Shown: positions 8,611-17,500, counted from the stretch's first letter. The stretch is 64,000 nt of DNA from Saccharothrix australiensis (GCF_003634935.1 NZ_RBXO01000001.1:4427501-4491500), one strand, 5' to 3'. The notes: a model not told the origin generated them from the sequence alone. Program-made: numbers and translations.

Positions 8611-9792
8611 TCAGAGGAACTGCGTGTTCGGCTCCAGTCCACAGGCGACCCGCCCGAACAGCTCCAGGTTCGTGTCCGGGTGCATGATCGAGTGCAGGCT
8701 GGAGGTCTGGATGTCGCGCGCGATGCGCTGGATCGGCACGGTGTTGTGCACCGACGACCCGCCGCTCGCGTTGTTGAGGATGTCGACGGCCTCCTTGGCC
8801 CGCAGGCAGGCCGCGCCCATGTCCAGGCGGACCTGGACGCGCTCCTTGACCGACCACGGCTCACCGGGCGCCTTGGTGTCCACCAGCTCCGCCGCGCGGT
8901 GCACGTGGAAGCCCGCCTCGTCGATCCGCAGCGACGCCTTGGCCACCTGGAGGTGGGTGAGCGGCGCGTCGGCCTGGTGCTCGTAGTCGGTGTAGGTGAT
9001 CTTGCGCGTGGGCAGGCGCTCCATGAACGCCGTGTCCGCGGCCCGTGCCAGGCCGTACGGGGTCGCGCACACGACCGCGCACGCCCACGGCATGAACGGC
9101 ACGTTCCACAGCCGGGTCTCCGCGTTCAGCTTCGACAGGTGCCGCCCCTCCTGGAGGACCGGCACCATCGGCAGGATGCGCGCGGACGGGACGAACACGT
9201 CCTTGGCCACGGTGGTGACGCTGCCCGTGCCGCGCATCCCCGAGGTGTGCCAGTCGTCGATGATCTCCAGGTCCGCCATCGGCAGCATGACCATCACCGG
9301 CTGCGGCTCCTCGCCCTCGGCGGCGAGCACCGCGGCGTGCGCGTTCCAGCCGCTCTGCCGGGCGCCGGTGTTGAACACCCACTTGCCGTTGAGCACGATG
9401 CCGCCGGGCGCGGGCACGCCGACGGCCGTCGGGCCGAAGGTGCCGCTGATCCGGACGTCACCCGAGGCGAACACCTCGTCCTGCACCTCGTCCGGGAACA
9501 GGCCGGTGAGCCAGGTGCTGATCGACCACACCGTGGCGACCCAGCCGGTCGCGCCGTCGCCCTTGGCCAGCTCCGACAGCACGTCGACCAGCGTGGTGGT
9601 GTCCACCTCGTAGCCGCCGTACCTGGCCGGGAGGGTCATCCTCAGCAGACCGGCGTCGGTGAGGGCCGCGACCGTGTCGTCGTGCAGGATGCGGTTCTCC
9701 TCCTGCCAGATCGCGTTCTTGCCGAACAGGGGGGCCAAGTCCGCCGCCCGGCCGATGAGTTCCGCCCGCGAGGGTGCGGCACTGGTGTTCAT
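8611..9792 (-). CDS. Two-component flavin-dependent monooxygenase, acyl-CoA-dehydrogenase fold (copy 1)
   Basis: 393 residues. The overall plan is that of group D flavin monooxygenases such as HsaA and HpaH-C2: an N-terminal helical domain with [17 protein letters not shown], the beta-domain with [13 protein letters not shown] and [24 protein letters not shown], and a C-terminal four-helix domain ending [10 protein letters not shown]. Such enzymes use FMNH2 or FADH2 from a separate reductase to hydroxylate phenolic rings. Two paralogues lie at 13834 and 15168, and candidate reductases at 19214 and 48062. GGAG lies seven bases before the ATG. The substrate is unknown; an aromatic moiety of the cluster product is a reasonable inference. 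Confidence 0.8.
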   Translation of the reverse strand: MNTSAAPSRAELIGRAADLAPLFGKNAIWQEENRILHDDTVAALTDAGLLRMTLPARYGGYEVDTTTLVDVLSELAKGDGATGWVATVWSISTWLTGLFPDEVQDEVFASGDVRISGTFGPTAVGVPAPGGIVLNGKWVFNTGARQSGWNAHAAVLAAEGEEPQPVMVMLPMADLEIIDDWHTSGMRGTGSVTTVAKDVFVPSARILPMVPVLQEGRHLSKLNAETRLWNVPFMPWACAVVCATPYGLARAADTAFMERLPTRKITYTDYEHQADAPLTHLQVAKASLRIDEAGFHVHRAAELVDTKAPGEPWSVKERVQVRLDMGAACLRAKEAVDILNNASGGSSVHNTVPIQRIARDIQTSSLHSIMHPDTNLELFGRVACGLEPNTQFL

Positions 9793-10268
9793 ATGCGCTC
9801 CGTAACGTGTCCGCCCGGCCCGCGGCCGGGGCTCGGGGTGCTTGTCGGTCGACCGGGTGGTCGGAGGACTCACTCGACTCCTCGGTGGCCCGCGCAGTCC
9901 GATCGTGGCACCGAGGGGCCCGCCGCCGCTTTTCCCAACGTGCCCTCTGCGGACGTGCCGCCGCACGGGGTTCCGGGCGCATCGGCGACACGGAGGTCCA
10001 CAGTGGATCGACACGTCGACGTCGTCCCGTCGTGCACCCCGCCGCGGCCAGGGGGTGGACCGCGACGGGGTGCACGATCCCCTGGGCCGCACGGGGGACG
10101 TTGAGCCACAGGGGTTTCGGGATCGCGGTGCCGCCGAGGGCGTGACACCGCAAGGGGTTCGAGGTTCGTGGCGGTTCACGCGATGCCGCGCCGCCGCCGA
10201 GCCGCGCCGCCGCGGGGTTTCGCGCGCTACCGGTTCACGGCGCCGCGAGGATCACCGAGGTGCTCCGC
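9793..10268. other. 476-bp non-coding region with 12-bp inverted repeat
   Basis: No convincing gene is visible. A 12-bp inverted repeat (TCGTGCACCCCG at 10030-10041 and its complement at 10066-10077, 24-bp spacer) and one copy of the palindrome TCCACAGTGGA (about 10000-10010) are present. It must hold the promoter of the monooxygenase gene that starts at 9792 and the 3' end of the oxidoreductase gene at 10269, both on the minus strand. Confidence 0.5.
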
Positions 10269-11414
10269 TCAGCTCTCCACCTTGGTCCAGGACGAGTCGA
10301 GGCGCGCGGAGCGCTCGACGGCGTCGAGCACGAGCTGCACCTGGAGCGCGTCGGCGAACGACGGCGTCGGGTCCTCGCCGGCGGCCACGGCGGCCATGAA
10401 GTCGCGGACCTCGTGGGTGAAGCTGTGCTCGTAGCCGATGACGCAGCCGGGCAGCCACCACGCGGACATGTACGGGTGGTCCGGCTCGGTCACCAGGACG
10501 CGGCGGAAACCGCCCTCGCGCGCCGGTGCGGTGGCGTCGTGGAACTCCAGCTCGTTGAGGCGCTCCAGGTCGAACGCGAGCGACCCGAGCGAGCCGTTGA
10601 CCTCGACCCGGAGGGCGTTGCGGCGTCCGGTGGCGAACCGCGTCGCCTCGTAGGTCGCGACCGCGCCGCCGTCGAGCCGGGCCGTGAACAGCGCCGCGTC
10701 GTCCACGGTGACCGGTCCGGCGCCGGGGCCGTCGAGCCGCGGGCGCTCGCGCACGAACGTCTCGGTCAGCGCGCTCACGCCGGTGATGCGCTGCCCGGTC
10801 ACGTACTGGGTCAGGTCGATGATGTGCGAGCCGATGTCGCCGAGCGCGCCGGAACCGGCCCGCTCCCGCTGGAGCCGCCACACCAGCGGGAACCCCGGAT
10901 CGGTGATCCAGTCCTGGAGGTACGCCGCCCGCACGTGCCGAATCGCGCCGAGCCGCCCGTCGGCGATCAGCTCGCGCATCAGCGCGACGGCGGGCACCCG
11001 GCGGTAGTTGTAGCCGCACGCCGACCGCACGCCCGCCGAACTCGCGTGCGCCGCGGCGGTGGTCATCGCGCGGGCCTCGTCCACGGTGTTGGACAGCGGC
11101 TTCTCGCACAGGACGTGCTTGCCGGCGGCGAGCGCGGCGGTGGCGATCTCGGCGTGGCTGTCACCGGGCGTGCACACGTCCACGACGTCGATGTCGTCGC
11201 GGGCCACCAGGGCCCGCCAGTCGGTCATGTGCCCCTCCCAGCCCAGGCGGTCCGCCGCGGCGGCGGCCTTCGCGCCGTCGCGCCCGCAGACCGCCACCAT
11301 GCGGGCGCGCACCGGGAGGTCGAAGACCCGGTTCACCGTCCGCCACGCCTGGGAGTGCGCCGCGCCCATGAAGGCGTAGCCGACCATCCCGATCCGCAGC
11401 TCTGCGTTGTCCAC
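10269..11414 (-). CDS. Gfo/Idh/MocA-family oxidoreductase
   Basis: 381 residues. The N-terminal Rossmann domain begins LRIGMVGYAFMGAAHSQAW, followed by DVVDVCTPGDSHAEIATAAL and the signature VLCEKPLS (the EKP motif with catalytic-site Lys). The C-terminal alpha/beta dimerisation domain includes GDIGSHIIDLTQYVTG with the usual Asp-x-Gly-x-His. Members oxidise or reduce sugars, inositols or hydroxy acids with NAD(P). The GTG at 11414 was chosen because AAGGGA lies about six bases upstream. It could modify a nucleotide sugar or cyclitol, but no glycosyltransferase is recognisable within the surrounding cluster genes. Confidence 0.85.
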   Translation of the reverse strand: MDNAELRIGMVGYAFMGAAHSQAWRTVNRVFDLPVRARMVAVCGRDGAKAAAAADRLGWEGHMTDWRALVARDDIDVVDVCTPGDSHAEIATAALAAGKHVLCEKPLSNTVDEARAMTTAAAHASSAGVRSACGYNYRRVPAVALMRELIADGRLGAIRHVRAAYLQDWITDPGFPLVWRLQRERAGSGALGDIGSHIIDLTQYVTGQRITGVSALTETFVRERPRLDGPGAGPVTVDDAALFTARLDGGAVATYEATRFATGRRNALRVEVNGSLGSLAFDLERLNELEFHDATAPAREGGFRRVLVTEPDHPYMSAWWLPGCVIGYEHSFTHEVRDFMAAVAAGEDPTPSFADALQVQLVLDAVERSARLDSSWTKVES

Positions 11415-11751
11415 GGTGAATCCCTTTCGCGTCGGAACCCGGACGGCCGGTGCCTGCCCGCGTTCTCCTTCGTGCCGGACCCCGGGGCGGGGACGACCTC
11501 GGCGGCGCGCGGCCGGCCGGCCGTGCCGGTCGCGCGGCGGGCTCCGCGACCACCGGGGGCCGGCGGGAGCCGGTGGTCCCGACGATCGGGATCGTGACCG
11601 CGGCTCCGACCGCTTCCCGCGGGTCATCGCCGTACAGAGTCTGGAAGAGCCACGTCGCGGGAGCATCTTCCAGAGTGCTCACTACCCCGCCGGCCGGACG
11701 ACCCGACGCTCCGAGGCCGGCCGTCACCCGCACGGCACCGCGCACGACGAA

Positions 11752-11782
11752 GCGCCGAGCACGTCGGTCACGTGCTCGGCGC
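11752..11782 (-). terminator. Hairpin terminator (13-bp perfect stem, 5-nt loop)
   Basis: Bases 11752-11764 pair with 11770-11782. It lies 29 bp past the stop of the DUF899 gene on the minus strand. The remaining part of the 11415-11810 gap (promoter side of the Gfo/Idh/MocA gene) shows no gene. Confidence 0.75.
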
Positions 11783-11810
11783 GCGGGGCGCGGCCCCTAC
11801 GGCGTCGGCC

Positions 11811-12626
11811 TCACCCTCCGTGGCAGTGGTGGCCCGACGGCCGGGCCTCCACCGGACGCCCCGCGGTCTCGCCGCGCAGCTCCTCGGGCCGGTACTCGTC
11901 GTGCCGGCGCAACCAGCCCATGAACGGGTCGTGACCGCGACCGGGCGGCTGCTCCCAGTCCTCCTGCCGGCCGCGCGCGGTCAGGTCCAGCCAGTTGTAG
12001 GTGCCGTTGAGCAGGTCGATACCGCGCGAGTAGCACGAGTAGGTGTGGAACACGCGGTCGCCCCGGCGCAGGAACGCGCTGATGCCCTGCTCCTCGCCCG
12101 ACCACCCCCGCCAGCGGGGTTCCTCGGCCACGAGCTGGTCGTAGTCCTTGAAGTTGTACTCGATCGGCGTGACCGACGCGTCCAGGGTCACGTGGAAGTC
12201 GTAGTTGAAATCGCTGCCGTACGACGAGTACCAGGGCACCTGCCAACCCATCCGCCGCCGGTAGCGCTCCAGCTTCTCCAGCGGCGCGCGCGAGATCGCC
12301 GCGAACGTCGTGTCACGCGCGTGCAGGTGGCTGAGGTGGCCCACGTTGTCGATCCAGAACGAGCACGCCGGGCACGCGCCGTCGTCGTCGGGCCCGTACA
12401 TCACGTGGTACACCACGAGCTGGCCACGACCCTCGAACAGGTCCAGCAGGCCCACCCGGCCACCCGGACCGTCGAAGGCGTAGTCCTTCGTGATCTCGAC
12501 CATCGGCAACGCGCGCCGAGCGGCGTTGACCTCGTCGCGGTGCCGGGTCAGCTCCTTCTCCCGCGCGAGCAGCTCCCGCCGCGCCACCAGCCACTGCTCA
12601 CGGGTCGTGACCTCCGGGTCGGACAT
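11811..12626 (-). CDS. DUF899 (thioredoxin-like fold) protein, copy 1
   Basis: 271 residues. DUF899 features in order: an N-terminal helix TREQWLVARRELLAREKELTR, the motif LPMVEITKDYAFDGPGG, LFEGRGQLVVYHVMYGPD, a CPAC pair near residue 85-88, and the highly conserved GWQVPWYSSYGSDFNYDF. DUF899 proteins are predicted thioredoxin-fold proteins of unknown activity. GAGGAAG precedes the ATG. A second, shorter copy lies at 55850-56548. The central insert EYNFKDYDQLVAEEPRWRG is absent from the second copy. Confidence 0.85.
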   Translation of the reverse strand: MSDPEVTTREQWLVARRELLAREKELTRHRDEVNAARRALPMVEITKDYAFDGPGGRVGLLDLFEGRGQLVVYHVMYGPDDDGACPACSFWIDNVGHLSHLHARDTTFAAISRAPLEKLERYRRRMGWQVPWYSSYGSDFNYDFHVTLDASVTPIEYNFKDYDQLVAEEPRWRGWSGEEQGISAFLRRGDRVFHTYSCYSRGIDLLNGTYNWLDLTARGRQEDWEQPPGRGHDPFMGWLRRHDEYRPEELRGETAGRPVEARPSGHHCHGG

Positions 12627-12774
12627 GTCGCTTCCTCGTCTCGTCCGGCCCGGCCGGACGCCGACCACTCCGGACACCCAGCCGAGCCCACCAACATCCG
12701 CTTGCATTCCGCAACCACACGTACGGTAGCAAACCAATCGCCCACCGCAAGCGGCCCTACCCCTCCTCTCTCCC

Positions 12775-12833
12775 CTCACGAGCCACCGACTTTCAGGCAG
12801 CCGAGCCGCCCTCCGGAGGAGGGCCACTCAACA
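12775..12833 (+). repeat. Partial, diverged copy of the ~120-bp palindromic repeat
   Basis: About 59 bp match the 3' half of the repeats at 40978-41221 (GAGCCGCCGACTCCCAGGCG-type stretch, the GGCGGCCGAGCCGCC-type hairpin, and the GGGCCA...ACAC end), with several substitutions. The stop codon and last roughly 10 codons of the epimerase gene (minus strand) lie inside it. Confidence 0.6.
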
Positions 12834-13707
12834 CATCCCGATAAGACCCGCTACTCAAGTCGTCCAGCAGACCTCTCTCCCGCGCCTGCCAGCCGAACGT
12901 CTCCTCCGCACGCGTCGGGTCGAGCGTGATCCCGCGTTCCAGCACCGCCACCAGCGGGCCGAACGCCCCCGCCGCGGCCTCTCGGGACAGCGGACGCGGG
13001 TCCGCCCCGGTCACCAGCGCGATCCGCTCCGCCAGCTCGCGCATCCGCAACCGGGTGTGCGACGAAGCGTTGTACACGCCCCCCACCTGCTTCTCCAGCA
13101 CCGCCACGTACAGGCGGGCGAGGTCGTCGACGTGGATCGTCGACCACAGGTTCGCCCCCTCGCCGACGTAAGGCGCGGCGCCCAGCGCCCTCGACGCCCC
13201 GATCATGCCCGTCACCAACGCCGAACCACCCCGCCCGTACACCAACCCGCCCCGCAGGACCGTCGCGGTCACACCGCTCGCCGCGAGCACCTGCCGCTCA
13301 CCGAGCAGCTTGAACAACTGCGGCGACGCCTCGTCCAGCTCCGCGTCCTCGGTCGGCGGCCCGCCGGCGGTGTCCGGGTACACCAGCGCCGTGCTCGCGT
13401 AGACGAAACCCCGGCCGCCGTCCAACGCGCCCAGCATGGCCTCCAGCGCCGGCTCCTCCACCTCCCGCATCGCCGGCTCCAGGTAGTCCACCGCCGCGTG
13501 CACCACCGCGTCCGACCCGGCCGCCGCCTCGCGCAGCACGCCCAAGTCGGCGAGACCACCGCGGACCGCACGCGCGCCCAGCGCGCCCACGCGCGCCGCC
13601 GCGCCCTCCGAACGGGCCAGCGCCGCAACCTCGTGGCCGGCCGCGAGCAGGTGCTCCACGACCACGCCCCCGATGTAGCCGCTCGCCCCGGTGACGAACA
13701 CCTTCAT
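12793..13707 (-). CDS. NAD-dependent epimerase/reductase (extended/atypical SDR)
   Basis: 304 residues. It begins MKVFVTGASGYIGG, the GxxGxxG nucleotide-binding motif, then DAVVHAAVDY, FVYASTALVYPD (Ser/Thr region), TVLRGGLVYGRGGS and IHVDDLARLYVAVL, the normal order of extended SDRs. The usual YxxxK is not obvious; the equivalent region reads QLFKLLGERQVL, so the catalytic Tyr may be lost or displaced. GGAGAGGAG precedes the ATG. The last residues (GPPPEGGSAA) are encoded by a partial genomic repeat. Two perfect 18-bp tandem units lie just upstream of the start. Confidence 0.8.
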   Translation of the reverse strand: MKVFVTGASGYIGGVVVEHLLAAGHEVAALARSEGAAARVGALGARAVRGGLADLGVLREAAAGSDAVVHAAVDYLEPAMREVEEPALEAMLGALDGGRGFVYASTALVYPDTAGGPPTEDAELDEASPQLFKLLGERQVLAASGVTATVLRGGLVYGRGGSALVTGMIGASRALGAAPYVGEGANLWSTIHVDDLARLYVAVLEKQVGGVYNASSHTRLRMRELAERIALVTGADPRPLSREAAAGAFGPLVAVLERGITLDPTRAEETFGWQARERGLLDDLSSGSYRDVLSGPPPEGGSAA

Positions 13708-13724
13708 GCCGTACTCCTCTCCTC

Positions 13725-13760
13725 GTCCTCGGCACCACCGATGTCCTCGGCACCACCGAT
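13725..13760. repeat. Perfect 18-bp tandem duplication upstream of epimerase gene
   Basis: GTCCTCGGCACCACCGAT occurs at 13725-13742 and again at 13743-13760 without spacing. It starts 17 bp upstream of the epimerase ATG, directly before the ribosome-binding site, so it lies in the leader or core promoter. Confidence 0.9.
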
Positions 13761-13791
13761 CCGGCACGCGCCCGTCGCGCGCACACGCGAA

Positions 13792-13823
13792 AAGGGTGTC
13801 CGGGTCGTGACCCGAACACCCTT
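13792..13823 (-). terminator. Hairpin terminator downstream of monooxygenase copy 2
   Basis: AAGGGTGT pairs with ACACCCTT and an inner CGGGT with ACCCG, with one mismatch between the two stems and a 4-nt loop. It lies 11 bp past the stop of the gene ending at 13834. Confidence 0.75.
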
Positions 13824-13833
13824 CCGACGCCGG

Positions 13834-15018
13834 TCAGATGTAGACCGTGTTGGGCTCCAGACCGCACAGGACCCGACCGTAGGTCTCGATGTTCGTGTCC
13901 GGGTTGATCAGCGCGTGCAGGTTCACCGCGTTGATGTCGTTGACGATCCGGGGCAGCGGCGTGTTCTGGAAGATCGCCGAGCCGCCGCTGGCCGAGAACA
14001 GGATGTCCACGGCCTCCTTGGACAGCTTCGCCGCCTGGCCCCAGTCCACCCGGACCTGGGTGCGCTCCTCCAGCTTCCACGGCTCACCGCTGGCGCACTT
14101 CTCGTCCACCACCTTGGCGCACCGCTCCGCGTGGAACCACGCCGCGTCGATCTTCAACCGCGCCGTGCCGACCTGCGTGTGGGTGATCGGCGCCTCGCTC
14201 TGCTTCTCGTAGTTCGTGTAGGTGATCTTCCGGTCGGGCAGCCGCTCCAGGAACACCTCGAACGCGGCCTCGGCCAGCCCCACCGGGGTGCCCGCGCCGG
14301 ACGCCGCCGCCACCAGCGACGTCGGCGTCCGGTACATGATCGACTCCGCGTTCGCCTTCGACAGCGTCTGCGGGATCATCGCCGCGTGCATCGGGATGAC
14401 CCGGTGCTGCGGCACGAACACGTCCTTCGCCAGCGTCGTGATGCTGCCGGTCGCCTTCAGGCCGGACGTGTGCCAGTCGTCCACCAGCTCCAGGTCCGTC
14501 ATCGGCACCAGCGCCATGATCGGCTCCGGCTCCGCGTCCGGCCGCAGCAGGATCGCCGCCACCTCCTGCCAGTGCGCGTGCAGCGCGCCCGTGGCGAACT
14601 TCGACGGCCCGTTCAGGATCACCCCGCCGTCCACCGGCGCGGCCATCACGCTCGGGGTGCTCGAACCCGACACCCGCACGTCCTCGGTCGCGAACACCTC
14701 GTCCTGCGCCTCGTCCGGGAACATGCCCGTGATGTAGGTGGGCGTCCAGTACACGCCGATCGTCCAGGACAGCGAACCGTCCGCGCGCGCCAGCTGCGCG
14801 CCGATGTCCACCAGCGTCCGGGTGTCGACCTCGTACCCGCCGTACCGCCGGGGCCGGCGCAACTTGAACAGGCCCGCCTCGGCGAGCAGGTCGATCGCCT
14901 CGGGGTGCAGGCGGCGGTTCTCCTCCATCCACGCCGACTTCTCGCGGAGCACCGGCACCAGCTCGGACACGCGACTCACGAGTTGCTCTCGCGTCAAACC
15001 ATCCACCGTCGACACCAT
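13834..15018 (-). CDS. Two-component flavin-dependent monooxygenase, acyl-CoA-dehydrogenase fold (copy 2)
   Basis: 394 residues, collinear with the copies at 8611 and 15168. Shared landmarks are [17 protein letters not shown], a GVILNGPSKFATG strand-turn, DDWHTSGLKATGSITTLAKDVFVP and the C-terminal NPDTNIETYGRVLCGLEPNTVYI. It differs most in the middle, with SIMYRTPTSLVAAASGAGTP where the other two have a Trp-containing segment, which may reflect a different substrate. AAGGAAA precedes the ATG. It lies 149 bp downstream of copy 3 and the two may share a transcript. Confidence 0.8.
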   Translation of the reverse strand: MVSTVDGLTREQLVSRVSELVPVLREKSAWMEENRRLHPEAIDLLAEAGLFKLRRPRRYGGYEVDTRTLVDIGAQLARADGSLSWTIGVYWTPTYITGMFPDEAQDEVFATEDVRVSGSSTPSVMAAPVDGGVILNGPSKFATGALHAHWQEVAAILLRPDAEPEPIMALVPMTDLELVDDWHTSGLKATGSITTLAKDVFVPQHRVIPMHAAMIPQTLSKANAESIMYRTPTSLVAAASGAGTPVGLAEAAFEVFLERLPDRKITYTNYEKQSEAPITHTQVGTARLKIDAAWFHAERCAKVVDEKCASGEPWKLEERTQVRVDWGQAAKLSKEAVDILFSASGGSAIFQNTPLPRIVNDINAVNLHALINPDTNIETYGRVLCGLEPNTVYI

Positions 15019-15167
15019 CGTTTCCTTCGCTCTCCTAGACGTATGAACAACGGCCGGGCCGATTCGCCCACCCACGACACACTCCGACGGCCGGTCCCAC
15101 TCCCCCGGACCGCCGCACACCACCTCCCGCACACCGACCGCCCACCGGAGCGCGGGCCGCCCCGCAC

Positions 15168-16355
15168 CTAGAGCAGGTCGGTGTTGGGCTCCAAGCCGCA
15201 CCGCACGCGCCCGTACAGCTCCATGTTCGTGTTCGGGTGCAGCACACCGTGCAGGTTGATCGCCAGGACGTCCCGCTCGATCCGCTGGATCGGCGCGTCC
15301 GCGTAGATCGAGGACCCGCCGCTCGCGGTCTTCAGGACGTCCACCGCCTCCTTCGCCAACTGCGTCGCCGCGCCCATGTCCAGGCGCGACATCGCCCGCT
15401 CCGCCGCCGTCCACGACTCGCCCGCCGCCGTCTTGGCGTCCACGCGCCGCGCCACGCGCCGCACGTGGAACCCCGCCTCGTCGATCTTCATGGCCGCCTC
15501 CGCCACCTGGTGGTGGGTCAGCGGGGCGTCGGTCTGGCGCTCGTAGCGCGTGAACGTGATCCTCCGCTCGGGCAACCGCTCGAAGAACACGTCCCACGCC
15601 GCCTGCGCCACGCCCAGCGCCGGCGCGCTGCCCACCGCGGAGGCCGCCGGCGAGAACGGCGCCTGCCACACCGGCGAATCCGCGTTGAGCCGCGAGCGGT
15701 GCCTGCCCTCCGCCAGCAGCGGCACCATCGGCAGCACCCTGGCGTCGGGCACGAACAGGTCCTCCGCGACCGTCGTCACGCTGCCCGTGGCGCGCAGCCC
15801 GGCCGTGTGCCAGTCGTCGACGACTCCCAGGTCCGACGCGGGCACCGTCACCATCACCGGCGACCGCCCGCCGTCCTCCCCGACCAGCACCGCCGAGTGG
15901 ACGAACCACGGGCCGTGCAGCACGCCCGAGCAGAACGGCCACCGGCCGTTCAGGACGACACCGCCCGCCGTCGGCCGCGCGGTGCCACCCGGACTGACGC
16001 TCAGGCCGATGCCCACGCCCTTCGGGTCGGCGAAGATCTCGTCCTGCGCCTCGTCCGGGAGCAGCCCCACCAGCCAGCAGCCGTTCATCCACGCGTTGAA
16101 GACCCAGCCGAGCGAACCGTCGCCGCGCGACAGCTCGGAGATCACCTCGACCACCGTGCCCATGTCCGCCTCGTGGCCGCCGTACCGCGCCGGCACCCGC
16201 AGCTTCAGCAGACCCGCGTCGGCGACGCCCTCCAGCACCTCCTCGTGCAGGACGCGGTTCTCCTCCTGCCACGCGGCGTGCTTGCGGATCAGGTCGACCA
16301 GATCCGTGGCGCGCCGGACGATCTCGGGCCGCCCCGGCGACTCGGTGGTCTTCAT
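15168..16355 (-). CDS. Two-component flavin-dependent monooxygenase, acyl-CoA-dehydrogenase fold (copy 3)
   Basis: 395 residues. It has the same plan as copies 1 and 2: [55 protein letters not shown] and the ending LHPNTNMELYGRVRCGLEPNTDLL. GAGGAGC precedes the ATG. Copies 1 and 3 share more local patterns with each other (NADSPVW or NAETRLW segments) than with copy 2. It needs an external reductase, for which the genes at 19214 and 48062 are candidates. Confidence 0.8.
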   Translation of the reverse strand: MKTTESPGRPEIVRRATDLVDLIRKHAAWQEENRVLHEEVLEGVADAGLLKLRVPARYGGHEADMGTVVEVISELSRGDGSLGWVFNAWMNGCWLVGLLPDEAQDEIFADPKGVGIGLSVSPGGTARPTAGGVVLNGRWPFCSGVLHGPWFVHSAVLVGEDGGRSPVMVTVPASDLGVVDDWHTAGLRATGSVTTVAEDLFVPDARVLPMVPLLAEGRHRSRLNADSPVWQAPFSPAASAVGSAPALGVAQAAWDVFFERLPERRITFTRYERQTDAPLTHHQVAEAAMKIDEAGFHVRRVARRVDAKTAAGESWTAAERAMSRLDMGAATQLAKEAVDVLKTASGGSSIYADAPIQRIERDVLAINLHGVLHPNTNMELYGRVRCGLEPNTDLL

Positions 16356-16734
16356 CCGTGCTCCTCGATGAGGTGAAGTGCGATGAAGTGCGAAGGTGTG
16401 CCGCTCGCGATGGCGGTGCCCGGCCCCTCGCGCCGACCGTCCGGGCGGGCGCCGACTGCCGCCGGTCAGGACCACCTTGACACGGGGCGCCGGCGGCGAC
16501 ATCTCCGAGATTGCCCAGCGCACCGGTACGCGGTCGGCCTGCGGCGCAGGGAGTTCTCCGAGCCTGGTCAGCCGCGGTGCGGCAGCCTTGGCCAGTCCTG
16601 TGTGGACGATCATCCGGGTGGCGGGCGGTCCCGGTGTCCCGCGTGGACCGGGTGCCGGTCCGGCGCGCGGCGCGGAGTCGGGTCCGCTGCTTCTCCGAGC
16701 CGATGGGTGGCTTTCCCGTGCCGGGGGATTATTT

Positions 16735-16765
16735 TTATTCCACACTGAAATCATAGTGAGAATAA
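16735..16765. promoter_or_regulatory. AT-rich imperfect dyad in a 530-bp intergenic region
   Basis: The gap 16356-16885 holds no convincing gene. A stretch at about 16728-16770 is strikingly AT-rich for this genome and contains TTATTC-CACACT then AGTGAG-AATAA, an imperfect inverted repeat with one indel. It probably marks a promoter/operator. It lies about 380 bp upstream of monooxygenase copy 3 and downstream of the AhpD-like gene's stop, so its target is not obvious. Confidence 0.4.
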
Positions 16766-16885
16766 ATTAACGGTGCGGCGGCCACCGCTGCTGGTGGCGC
16801 CGAACATCGTGGCGCGTATCGCGCTCGCCGGACTGCGCGGCCGAATCCGTTGCACGTCAAGGAAGAAGGGCCACGCCAGATCGGA

Positions 16886-17434
16886 CTACGCCAGGTCGAG
16901 GTAGCCGCGCTCGACGATCCGCCGCCCGGCCTCGACGTACGCGCCGGGATCCGCCGGCACGACCGTTCCCAGGCCGTCGACGTACCGGTTGTACATGCAG
17001 AACGCCGCCGCGATCAGCACGGTGTCGTGGACCTCGACATCGGTCGCGCCGTGCGCCCGCGCCCGCTCCACCAGCTCGGGCGTCACCTTGCGACCCGACT
17101 CCCACACCGCGCCCGCGATCCGCAGCAGCGCGCGCAACTTCTCCGAAACCGGCGCGGAATCGAGGTCCGCGCGCACCTGGTCGACCAGCGCCATGCCCTC
17201 GTCCAACTGCTCGGCGGCGAACGCCGAGTGGGAGTCGCGGCAGAACGAGCACTCGTTCAACCCCGACACGTAGGCGGCGATCAGCTCGCGCTCGCCCGCG
17301 GACAGCGGGTGCGGCCCGCGCAGCAGGACTTCGGCCAACGCGCTGAGCGGTCCGGCCGTCTCGGGCCGGAAGCGCAGCAACCCGGTGATACCGGGTAACG
17401 AGGTCTCATCGAGCCCCAGTTCGATGTGTGCCAC
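16886..17434 (-). CDS. AhpD-like carboxymuconolactone decarboxylase-family protein
   Basis: 182 residues with GTG start at 17434. The core motif NECSFCRDSHSAFA gives Cys-x-x-Cys-x-x-x-His at about residues 62-69, the AhpD redox/proton-relay pattern, preceded by LSAGERELIAAYVSGL. Family members act as alkylhydroperoxidase partners or as non-redox CMD enzymes. It is the shortest of three AhpD-like proteins in the window (others at 31029 and 36966). Whether it protects against peroxide or modifies a pathway intermediate cannot be read from the sequence. Confidence 0.8.
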   Translation of the reverse strand: MAHIELGLDETSLPGITGLLRFRPETAGPLSALAEVLLRGPHPLSAGERELIAAYVSGLNECSFCRDSHSAFAAEQLDEGMALVDQVRADLDSAPVSEKLRALLRIAGAVWESGRKVTPELVERARAHGATDVEVHDTVLIAAAFCMYNRYVDGLGTVVPADPGAYVEAGRRIVERGYLDLA

Positions 17435-17451
17435 GCCGCCCAGTCTACGGT

Positions 17452-17490
17452 CCGGCTCCGTCGAACGGCTCCGCCGCTTGACGGAGCCGG
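17452..17490 (-). terminator. Hairpin terminator (11-bp stem, 17-nt loop)
   Basis: Bases 17452-17462 pair exactly with 17480-17490. It lies 10 bp downstream of the stop of the membrane-protein gene that ends at 17501. Confidence 0.65.
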
Positions 17491-17500
17491 GGCGAGGTGG

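Noticed and set aside
13834..16272. 812-codon frame that would join the second monooxygenase to an upstream segment
   Set aside because: The upstream half is out of frame with the third monooxygenase, which has its own start and stop; the ATG at 15018 has a good ribosome-binding site.
8611..16355. True acyl-CoA dehydrogenases of fatty-acid oxidation
   Set aside because: The pattern DDWHT-x-G, the CGLEPNT ending and co-located HpaC-like reductases fit two-component hydroxylases better.
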